The notes below the pieces were generated by a model. It ran no database searches, was not told the origin of the DNA, and saw only the letters and a program-made list of their open reading frames with translations. DNA of 64,000 bases, taken from the NCBI RefSeq assembly GCF_021917145.1, contig NC_061074.1, positions 6,085,837-6,149,836 of the forward strand. The letters run 5' to 3'. The DNA is from Hypomesus transpacificus. Its lineage: Eukaryota > Chordata > Actinopteri > Osmeriformes > Osmeridae. Each line of letters opens with the position of its first letter. Position 1 is the first letter of the stretch. The translations under genes and the position numbers were made by a program. This document shows positions 49,501 to 61,500 of the stretch, one piece after another.

Positions 49501-52500
49501 ATGTTTTAGTTATGCTGGCATCAGATTCTAAGGTTAAGTTGCCACACGGGGACCTGAAAGACCTGCAAGATGTTTGTAGTTAATTGTGCAGTAGTTGAAG
49601 AGTTGTTGGCAGCCATTTTTGTCATTTCAAGCACTGTTGAAGAGATTGATATGGGCAGTTGTGTAGACTTTTTAAGATGTCTGTTTTCCTATTTCAAAAA
49701 AGTACTTTCTCGACAAAGAAGTCTGCCAATACAAGAACTACGAGGACACTTGATGATTGAATAAGATGTATAATACAATCACGTCAGCTCAACAACCACT
49801 CTCTTATTTGCTAAACCTTGATTTCCTGTCAACATTGACCCTGCTCCGCTAAAGGTTCCTTAATTCACCAGAGCTTTTTCCTTTTGCATTCAATCCCACT
49901 TCGGTCGCCCTACAGCATGTCTGGGTTTGCGTTCCTTGCTGTGTTGTTAGCCTCGGCCTTGCCGTGTCTGTCACACACTGACTTATCATTCCCTAAACCA
50001 GAGCAGACAGGCAGGACGGCATCAATCATCACCGTCAGGATTGTCTTGTCTTGGACAAGCTGTTGGAATTTATCGAGGTTGGACCCCCACCCCCATTATT
50101 GTGATTGGAAACAAGCGTTGGCCAACAAGAGGAGGAGATGAGAGGATAACAGGATGAGCCAAATTAAGTAATATTCCTTAATTCTCAAATTTCCGCCTGA
50201 ATGCAGAACTCTACAGTCCTGTGGAAATCAAAAGTCCTTTTGAAATGCCTTAGGAATGCCTTTGCTCAAATACGTTTTGTAACTTCACATACAGATTCAG
50301 TCTGTAATATTTATTGTCATAGATTTATTATGTAGTTTAGTTATAACTACAGTACTTAAGCCTTTTCTATTAGTTAAACCCATTTGCCGCCACATTGTGG
50401 GAGAAAAGACCCCGACGCCTGTCAGATGAAGACCACTATTCCCATTTGCTCCTCCTCTCTCATTTTCAGTCTTTGTCCTCCTTTTCTGAAATAAGATTGC
50501 TTTGTATCTCTACTCAAAGACCGCAAATCTCTTAATCAGCACCAGGCCTTAGACTTGTCATTTTACTTTACCCATACTCTTGGAAGAGATGGCTTACTGA
50601 CATCTTTCAGTCGGTTTTGGTATCCTTTTTTTTTTTCTTTTGACCCCTCTCAAAATCTATTTTTTGTCTAAATATCACATTCCTCCTCTCCAGGAATCTG
50701 GTGCCAGTCACACAGCTGTATGTCAGTGTGGATGCCAGCACAAAAGAGATTCTGAAGAAGATCGACCGGCCACTCTTCACAGACTTCTGGCCTCGCTTCC
50801 TAGACAGCCTTAAAGCCCTGGGTGAGAAGGTGAGACCAGGAGCTCTGTGGAGGTTAAGATTTAGAGTCAGAAAGATATAGACCATTGTTCTTCATTCTTT
50901 TTTCGTCCTCTTTTTTGTTAGCAGTTAGCGTTAGTATTCTTGCCGTAAATGATTTGAAAGTTTTGCTTTTCCAGATTTGGTTGAAAATCTGTTAAATTAT
51001 TTGTGAATTATTTGTGAATTCCCTCTATTGTATGAATGCATAAAGTACAATCTTGTGTACAAACAAAAGGGTGGCAATGGTGAGACACCTTTTTGATGTC
51101 TTATCTCATCTCTCTATTCTCATGGAGCCTCAGTGCATCTTTGGAGATTTGCACCAAAGTTTAAGGGAATGCTATTCTCTTCGTCATTCTGACAGATGTC
51201 TCACTGGTTTGATATCACTGTGTAGACAACAAATATTCTACATTGTGATATTACTTCAATCTCACTACCGTTGCAAACCCCTGGGTGGAGAAATGTAGAT
51301 AACAGTCATAATGGAAATGTTTTAGTTGTTATTTCTATAATAATGATGCGATTAAATTGCTGCCTCAAGTGTCCTAGTATATTATTTTACCTTACATAAA
51401 GATACGAGAGCTTTAATTAACAATTCGCTCCTAAAATATTTATTTATTGTTCATTTTATTTCAAGGCTTTTATGTTCACTCTCTTATGGCTTCCCAAAAT
51501 AGGTAGACAGTGTCCACTTTACAGTGGACTTGCATATAGTAACCTCACACACAAGACCCTGATCATTTGTGTGGAAGTGGATGGAGAAGACCCCCCCTCC
51601 CCCCTGAAATGACTGAAGTTTGCAAATATTTTGTGTTGGGGAAACTCAGTCATTTGGGTCCCATGTGACACCTCCTTCTTTAGAGTTTGTTTAATATGCA
51701 ACATGATTTTCGAAAGAGAAAAACGGCCGAAGGCGCTCAGTGCTCAGATTTCACTCCTGTTCGATCCAGCCATTATCACGGCGTTACCTAGCAGAGGGGG
51801 GTAATGTCAGCAATGTGGAAATACTTCAAAGTTTCCGATAAGGACATCAAATACCTCTTAGCTATTGCTTGTTTCGAAAGGATGTCAAACTTCTGGCAAT
51901 TAGGACAACCTTTTCTGCTGATTCACTTTCCTTCCCTTGTTATTACACACTGATTATTTCACTGAGTGAGATTCCACTCAACCATCCAGTGCCCCAGGTC
52001 CCAGTATACCAGGGAGGACTCATGATTAAGACCACCGGACAGTGATTGACGTCCCGGTGGACTGGTATTTGACACCAATGCCCTAAAGCACTATTCTGTT
52101 TATCTCCACAGAATGACAGTTTCACTCCTCCAGTAAGGATGGGTCGTCAGTCTCAGGAAACACACAGATTTAACCATAAGCCAACCATGTGCAAGCAAAA
52201 AATGTGTATGCAGAATCCAGCCATTGTACATTGTAAAGCCTGCAATGTCCTGCAGTGGCTTTTGTTGTTTAATCTCCAACTAGAAAAAATACTGGTGTGG
52301 TCCATCCTGACCTTCTCCTGGTGCTGTGGAAGTGATGGAGGCATGCCTCGTTGTCAGGTTTCTTGAAGAGAAACAGTCACCACCGTCCAATTATCCCCCC
52401 CCCCCCCCCCCCTGTGCTGGGGGAGGGGCCATGCCCGGGGATCATCCTGCACCAACGGGGAGAACACCAGAGATCAGGCTGGATGTTTCTTAGTCATACT

Positions 52501-55500
52501 CCACTCCCCTGCAAGGCCGAGCTCTCTTCTCTTTTGTTCTATCCTATTCTGTTCTCTCCTTTTGTCTTTTGTCCTCCCGTTCACTCACTCACTCCATGTT
52601 CTCTCTTCATTTTTCAGTAACTTGTTAATGTATGAACATGCTGGAGGTATTTATGATAAACTCGGTTGCAATAACGGTGATTGATAGATCCTTCTGCTGA
52701 GAGAGTTAGATCGCCTCAGAGGGCCATAGAATGAGAACGATGTGGCCTTCTCAAAAGGGTGTGCTCCATTTGGGAGAAAACAAATAGGGTTGAAAAATGT
52801 GCCATAGTGTTTTATGGCTGACAGCTCTGTGATATTAGTGCTTTAGAGCCTCTTCATCATAGTCCAGGCATGCTTGTCGTTGTGATGTAATATCACGGTT
52901 TTCTGTTGTATTCTCAACCTTGGCTCTGAATTGTCCGTCAGGCTGCTCCCCGTACATTCAGAAGGAACAGATGCAGCCTCCTCTTGTTCTTCCTTTCTCC
53001 TGCTCTCACTCATTTTCTCCCTGGCTCGCTCGCTCTCTCTCCATCTCTGTCACGACAGACAGATGGGGGTTGAGGCAGAGGCATCATGGCAATCTGGAAA
53101 GAGACAAGAATGCCATTTATGAATTATTCTTAACACACAATATTGGCACTCTCAATTAAGCATGTCATCTCCTGTGCTAATTGTCTGTGTATTTTAATCC
53201 ACAGTAATTACATCCCAACGACAACCAAATGACATCTCAGAGATGATGAATGACTCCAAAAACCCTTATTGCTATGCTCAGGACTTATGCAACACTTACT
53301 TGTCCATCATTGCCACACTTCTCTTTGTCCGCAGCATAAAGGAAGACATTGGATCTTGTTCTTTATTAAAGTCGTTTGCGTTGTTAAGGCCTTCCTCAGT
53401 TTATCCAGTACAAGGAAATAAGTGAGAATTTGAGTGATTTGAGTTTCACTCAACTTTTTGAGTGATATGGTTTCAGTCAACTTTTCTTCCCTCTCATCAT
53501 GTTCCCTCGTTCTGTGTGTTCAGAGACAGAGGACCGTGTACAGACTAACGCTAGTGAAGGCCTGGAATGTGGTGGAGCTGAAGGCCTACTCAGAGCTCAT
53601 TGCCTTGGGACAGCCAGACTTCATCGAGGTCAAGGTAGGCACACATATCGTCAGTGAAAGGAAAATGGAAAGTAAATAGGGAATTGGCCCTCATTTTCTT
53701 TGGCACGTATCTTTGTGTCTTTCTGCCTCTATACTGTAGTCGGTGAATCGAAAGGCCAGAGACACTTGGTGTTCGTCCCTGGCTTGGGAACCACAATTCA
53801 CCTTAGGTTAGATTCTCAGGGAGATAATTGACTCGTTAATATCTGACTCCAATTTTAAGACACGTGCACAAGTGCGTTACCTGTAACCTCGAGCGCTAAA
53901 CAGTTAATGACATGAAACTCTGACGTAGGTAAAAATCGTCTGCTTGATCAGAGCACCGACCCTAAAGTATGCGTGTTCACTAAACAGTCGTTTATCTCTA
54001 CTATAATATAGATTTAACCATAGTCGACCTAGTAGGATATGTAATCGATCACTCAGAGGCCCCGGTAAATTCCTTCGGAGCGTGGAGATCCACTGTAAGT
54101 GACTCAGAGGCCTTAAGTTAAAACCTACTCAAAAGTCTATGTTTATAATCAGTTAGCCGCATCAACCAGACTAGATCTAAGTTTTCACCGCCGTAGCCTG
54201 ATAGATACGTTTCAAAGAGAACAAGTAACGTCAAAATGCACAATAATAGTTTATTATCTAAATAGTAAGATAATCAATACAATGATAATGAAATATCATC
54301 AAATACAAAACATACCTTCAGAGCAATGGTTAACAAAGGTATGTCACAAAGAAGACTAGGCGCCTAACGCACCGGAGCTGTATCGTAAACAAAACTCGAA
54401 GTGATTGGTAACACTTCTTCCTATATACACCCAAACCTGACTAAAATGGGGACACCCATTTTACACACCCATACACACACCCATACATGACTGAAAAGTA
54501 GTCTAAACGCATACAAATTCTAATTGGATCATTAATCAAGGCTACAGTAGACCAAGTGGTTCCCTTGCAAGACAGGGGAATATGTTAAACACATGTTGGT
54601 CTGCTGTAGGCACAAACTCTGTAAACCCTGTACATGTACATGTTACAGTATTACAATTATTACTAGCATGTAATACATAAAGTGAGAAACAAAAGCATAT
54701 CAAACATGACATTAAAAGCTGTTTAGAACCTTATTTTCAAGAACACAACTTTTAATGATAATTTCAGTCTTCCTCCGTCCATCTTCCTCTTCAACTGTTG
54801 AGACCACCTCTCCAGAGGTGTGTCATTAAGGTGTGATTGTCATTTTAGCATTCATGTAAATCAACGACTGTCCCAGACGAGTGTCTGGGTGACCAGTGAC
54901 AAAGGAGCTGCCAAAACAGCCCTACAATACTGTCACTCTCCATGAGCCCTCCTTTATATTCTCCCTTCATTTCTGTGACAGTGAAGAAACTCACCTCTTA
55001 ATGACCAAAGTAATCGTTTTAAACCATATCATTAATGGTTGGTGGTCAAGGACACGTAGCTAATGAATTTGTGATCTTCAATTAAATAAGTCCCCCAGAC
55101 TCCAGTAAAACCCTTCAAAAATTATCTTAAAGTACTAAAATAATATCCATAGCCCTCACTTCCTATTCTGGAATAAAAAATCATACATTTGTATGTGGGA
55201 TAGATGCTGTGAAGAGTAACATATTAATTATGTGAATTGTGTTGTGTTATCCAAATGTAATAATTGACAACACATTACGCTACGCCCTTTCATCCTCTTA
55301 TTCATTGACTTTTACCAGTAACTGGATCACATCACTAAATGATGAGTCGATTCAAACACAAAAAGCAAAGACTGGTTCTGGTTTGATGTGCAAGATTATG
55401 GCCGACATCTATAAAAGATAGAAGAATTATCTGAATGGATGATCCAGATGGCTTTTCAATGAGACCTCCAAGTCATCTTGAGACGATGTGTATCTCAGGC

Positions 55501-58500
55501 CGTACTGTTAAATCGATATGTCCCGAAGATTTATATACTGCCTAATAGTCTCTCTTGATGTCCCCCTGACCTGATGTGCAATTCACTTGAGTATCAGTTA
55601 GTAGAGAACACCCTATTGACCCTGCTATGGTAATTAGTGTGATACAATATGAATGGGAGGAATCTGATCTAGAGTTGTCATAGTGATACAGCGGATCATT
55701 TAATTATATGCTGTGTTTTTTGTGTTTTTATGATTGATTTATTCACAAGGCTTATTCAAATGACGGCTTGAAGAAATTGAAGTCAAACAGCAAGGGTTTC
55801 ATTCAATTCTGAAAGGAACCTAGTTGGGGAAAAATAGATCCAGTTTGCAAGTGTTTTATGTTATTTGATCTTCCTATGATGAACATATTTGTAATAAATG
55901 TGTTTCTTTTGGTGAAGTATAACTTGAAAGTCAAACTTAAGATTTGAAATGGTTCCAAATCTCTCCAGACCCAATTGTGTTATCATATCCTCTCCTCCTA
56001 AGTCGCTCTGGATAAGAGCGTCTGCTAAATGACTAAATGTAATGTAAATGTAAGATGACTGATATTGCCTGCATTGTAAATACTTGAAAAGACACAATAT
56101 CATAAAACACCTTAGCTACAGAAAGACCCCCCCCCACACACACACACAGTCTCCAAAAATACACACACCTTAATTTGGAGGCAGGAGCATGCCTGGCCTG
56201 GGTTGCTTAGCAACAGTGATGACCCACTTGGACCCAAAGCTGTGCAGCAGGTTAAAGGCCCACCTCTCTTAGGCCTCAGGGACAATCAGAGTGAAGAAGT
56301 GGTGCCAAATAAAGCTGCCTTATATTCTCCTGAAACACACATGCACTCCCAACACAGTTTCTCGTGGATTGTTCACAAGTGTGCAAGCACACACACACCC
56401 ACCCACCATGCTTGCACTGTCCATAATGCACTTTACACTTTTAGATACTTGTACGCACACACACACACACACTTGTTAATAAGTTGTTGGTTTGAAAAAA
56501 AGTATTTCTCAAGATACTGTCCTTGTCACAGAAGTCTCTACATCACTGTCGTCAAGCTGTATTAGCCGCAGAAGGTCGAGGACTGAGAAGTGTGTGAGTC
56601 ATTGGAGCACTCAGCAATCCTTCTAACTGGGCTCAGCAGAGACAGGATGGGCGTTACTTAAGAGTGCCACTTCAGCGTCACTGTTGATGTGCTCAGGAGG
56701 AGATCAGAAGAGCCAGAGAAATAAGACTGGAATGTAACGTGTGAAATGATGTGACAACTGTGTATAAAGGAACAGAGGGTTATATACAGGTGCATCTCAA
56801 TAAATTAGAATATAAACAAAAAGTTGATTTATTTCAGTAATTCAATTCAAAAAGTGAAACTTCTATATTATATAGATTTATTACACACAGACTGATATTT
56901 AAAAAAAAATATATATATTTTAATTTTGATGATTATAACTGACAGCTAATGAAAATTTGAATGTTACTAAAGACCAATAAAAAAAGAAAAATTGATTTTT
57001 AACACAGAAAGGTTGGACTACTGAAAAAGATGCACATGTACAACACTCTATACTTGGTTGGGGCTCCTTTTGCATGAATTACTGCAGCAATGCGGCGAGG
57101 CATGGAGGCGATCAGTCTGTGGCACTGCTGAGGTGTTATGGAAGCCCAGGTTGCTCTGATAGCGGCCTTCAGCTCTTCTGCGTTGTTGGGTCTGATGTCT
57201 TGCGTCCTCCTATTTACAATACCCCATAGATTCTCTATGGGGTTTAGGTCAGGCGAGTTTGCTGGCCAATCAAGCACAGGGATACCATGGTCCTTAAACC
57301 AGATACGGGTACCTTTGGCTTGCTGGAAAATGAAATCCGCATCTACATAAAGCTGGTCAGCAGAGGGAAGCATGAAGTGCTCAAAAACGTCCTGGTAGAC
57401 AGCGCTGACCTTGGACCTGAGAAAACACAGTGGACCAACACCAGCAGATGACATGGCACCCCAAACCATCACTGACTGGGGAAACTTTATACTGGACCTC
57501 AAGCAACTTGTGCCTCTCCTCTCTTCCTCCAGACTCTGGGACCTTGATTTCCAAATGAAATTAGTTCTCTTCTCATCTGAGAAGAGAACTTTAGACCACT
57601 GTGCAACAGTCCAGTCCTTTTTGTCCTTAGCCCAAGTAAGACGCCTCTGACGTTGTCTGTAGTTCAAGAGTGGCTTGACACAAGGAATGCGACAGTTGAA
57701 GCCCATGTCCTGGATACGTCTGTGCGTGGTGGCTCTTGAAGCACGGACTCCAGCTGCAGTCCACTCCTTGTGAATCTCCCCTAAATTCTTGAATGGCCTT
57801 TGTTTCACAATCCTCTCAAGGCTGCGGTTATCCCTGTTGCTTGTGCACCTTTAATGTTCTTGGATACAGCACTCTGTGAACAGCCAGCTTCTTTAGCAAA
57901 GTCCTTTTGTGTCTTACCCTCCTTGTGCGGGGTGTCAATGATCGTCTTCTGGACAACTGTCAAGTCAGCGGTCTTCCTCATGATTGTGTAGCCTACTAAA
58001 CCAAACTGAGAGACCATTTAAAGCAGTGGTTCCCAATCCTGGTCCTCGGGACCCCCTATCCTGCATTTCCCTGCTCCAACACACCTTATTCAAATGAATG
58101 GTCGTTAACAGGCTTCTGCAGTGCTGAAAACAAACAACAACTGAAAGAGGCTGTGGTGAAAACCTGGGCAAGCATCACAAAAGAAGAATGCAAAAGTTTG
58201 GTGACATCAATGGGTCACAGACTTGCTGCAGTTATTGAAAGCAAAGGATTTGCAACTAAATATTAAGTCTTATTAACTTAAATATATTTTAAGTATATCT
58301 GTTCCAAAGCTTTTGCTCGATGTTGATCTCTGGTCTCACGTTCATCGTTTGATACCAAGTCCAAATGTTTTCAGTCTACAGCAAAAATAAAGGTATTGGC
58401 CTCACTGTTCCAATACTTTTGGAGGGAACTGTGTATATATATAAGAAACACAATTTAATCACAGTTATTTCCTTTCAGTCAACAAAACCATTGGCCCACG

Positions 58501-61500
58501 CAAGCAGTGGTGGGTGCTCTCAGTGAATCAGCGAATCAGCGAATCTATTATAAGATGTCATGCTTGCAGCCAGGGAGGTGCCGTTACTAGCTGTTGGTAG
58601 TGAGAGGACTATTGTTTACTGTACCATGGGGTTGTGCAGAAAGATGTTCTGTTTATGTCTAGGTGGACTGGAGGTTCTGGTGGCGATGAACAATCAGGGG
58701 GAGCCTTGCTGTCTTATCACCCATGTCCTTCTGATCATGAACACACACACACACAGCACACCCTCCTTGTATTCACTCTCAGCAGTTACAGGGAGAATCT
58801 GCTCTCCTACTAGAGCCTGGGCTGCTCGCCTCCTGCTAGGGAAGAAGCAGCCAGGAGCCACACTCACCGAAATAGCCTGGTGCTCCTCATCTCATCAGTC
58901 ACACAGCATCAGCCCCGTCATTACAAGACATACACAGAAACACATGAGAACACACACACAGGCATACAGAACACACACACGCTTCAAACCACACACACTG
59001 AACTCGTCCTCTCTACCTGCCTGTACATTGTGTCTTTTATCACAAGATACACAAAACTACCTTCTACAGGGTCTATAAAATCTGCAAGTTATGTTATAAA
59101 GCCTGCAAAAACCAGCCAGAGAGATCTGAGATTGGGATGTTATTTGAGACACATCAAACAGTCTATACAGAGTCATGCTTAGTAGGAAACCCTGCTAAAG
59201 GCCAACAGGATGCAGGCCAGTGGAAGTGTTCTGAACTACTAACCCCCCCGCCCCTCCAGAACCCCCCCACCTCTCCAGCTCTAACAGGCTCACTGTGGGA
59301 CCACTTAAAGCTACATTCACGGCCCGCAGGCAAAAGTGGGCTAATTCTGATATTTTTGCTAAAATGTGACTTATATATATTATATATATTATTTTTTTCA
59401 TGACAGAGGGAACAGCAGAAATGACAAGGAATCAGAGTGGGACACTTTTATATTAGATTCAACTTTATTGTGCAGAGTACATGTACAAAGCTAATGAAAT
59501 GCAGTTAGCACCTAACCAGAAGTGCAAAAGAATAGCATTTATTTACAGTAATGAGAATATAAGTAAAACTGTCTATGCAAGATCTGTGTTTGAAAGCATG
59601 TGAAAACCAATATTCAGCATGCTGCGTGTGATGACTTTGTTATTACTCTTTTGCACATGTGGGTCATATCAGGAGAATGACCAATTCACACTATTAAGAA
59701 TCTGATATTGGCCACCAAAAATAAATAAATAAGAATATGGATAGCCAAACAAAACAAATCTGATGTGAGCAAAAAATTCGAATTTAGCACCAAGGCTTGC
59801 GGTGTGAATGGAGTATTACTGTAGAATATCGCTTCTGGCCTTTCTGCATCGGTGTGCTTCACTTGACAGGGCTTACTTCAATCTGTACAGCACATCCAAG
59901 ACACACGTAACTATAACAATGTTACAATGAGCAATTTTGACTCAATCACTTAACCATGCTCTCACAGTTCACTCATGTTATGTGTCCCTGTTCTTAGTTT
60001 CACCTTTTTTCTTCTAGTTCATCTTGACCTTCAGTAACATTGAGGCTCCAGGCTATATTCCTTTGGCTATGGGATTGACTAAAGCATTATATTCTTACAA
60101 TTAGTATATCACACAGGACATGGACTGGGACAGTGATGGAACACCTTGCACCCAGTCTCACATTAGCCCACATCACTGCTTCATGGCAGAGTGACCTCCC
60201 TGTTGGGGCATACTACATCGCGTGGGTGGGTGGGTGGGTTGAATGAGGTTGGGTTGTCCGCATTGTGATGTTGGTGAAGTGGGTGGTATTTCAGTGAAAC
60301 TATTGAACCAAAAGGGTAAAGCTTGTTTCATGTTGTATGTGTCCTCATGGTGTGATTGTTTGTGTTTCTGTAAGAAGCACAGACTTCATCACTGCCGCAC
60401 AAGTTAGTAATCTATCACACACTCTTAAGTGGGGGAATGTGAATGTACTGCCTCCATATCTAGATTTGTTATGGCCCTTTTGTGTTCAGACTGTTGATCA
60501 TCTGAAAACAGCATCAAAAATTCTTCCTTCTCACTGTTTTACACTCGCACAGGTGAGAATTGGTCTGAAACATAGCCGTAGACTGCTTTGATGACTGCCA
60601 GTATGAAGAGAAACACTGGTGTCTCATTATGGGCGTAAAGAGCTATGCTATTTGCGAGTAGGCAGGAAGTCTACAAACAGGACCCACCCCCTAGCGTCTC
60701 ACTGATGTTTACCTGTTTTTGTTTTTCACTTGTTTGTCTCCCTCTTAAATCCACTCGCTGTCTTTTGTTTCTCACTCTTCACTTCTCCCTCTATTTCTAA
60801 TCCCCTGCCCCATCATTCCTTTTCCCTCTTTCTCTCCCTCCTCGGTCTCTCTCCCCCTTTCTTAGTGATTTATACCTCAGCTTGTGAAGGTGATCATTAT
60901 TCTGAAAGGCTACAGGCCAGTCTGATAAGACCAAGACTCTTCATCAATTCTGTACAACGCCCCGTGCCTTACCATGCCTTATCGTCCTTGGGAGATTGGC
61001 TTCCAACCTAAACGGCAAAAGTGTGTGTGTTTGTGCATCTGTGTATTTGAGTATTTCTTTGTGTGTGTTGCATTTTGCTGTTTCCTGGTTAGGAAGACGT
61101 CTCTGAATCTTCCTCTGCGGAGAAGCATGAGGCTCTGAATGGACCTCTGTACTGTGCTGTGTCTGACAGACTGTCAATAAATGTAAAATGATTACATACA
61201 AGCTGTGCATAGCAGCCATAGTGGACACTTGAAGACCCATCATGAATGGAGTGATTAATGAGTTTGGCCGACCAAAATGTGTTTGACAGTACAATACTAA
61301 TAATCATAATTATGAACTATTTAAGTTTTAGCAAACGCTGTCGGTGGTCTGGGTCATGGCCTGGGCCTCAGGAGACCGTGAGGCCATACAGGCTGGCGGT
61401 AAAAATAGCTGCTGCTTTCCCTGTGTGCCCCGATGACATGTTTGGGCTTATGGTTGTAACTCAACAGGGTAGAGTGTGTGTGTGTGTGTGTATGTGTGTT

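Noticed and set aside
53820-54790. Annotating an LTR retrotransposon
   Set aside because: No primer-binding site, polypurine tract, terminal repeats or reverse-transcriptase sequence seen.
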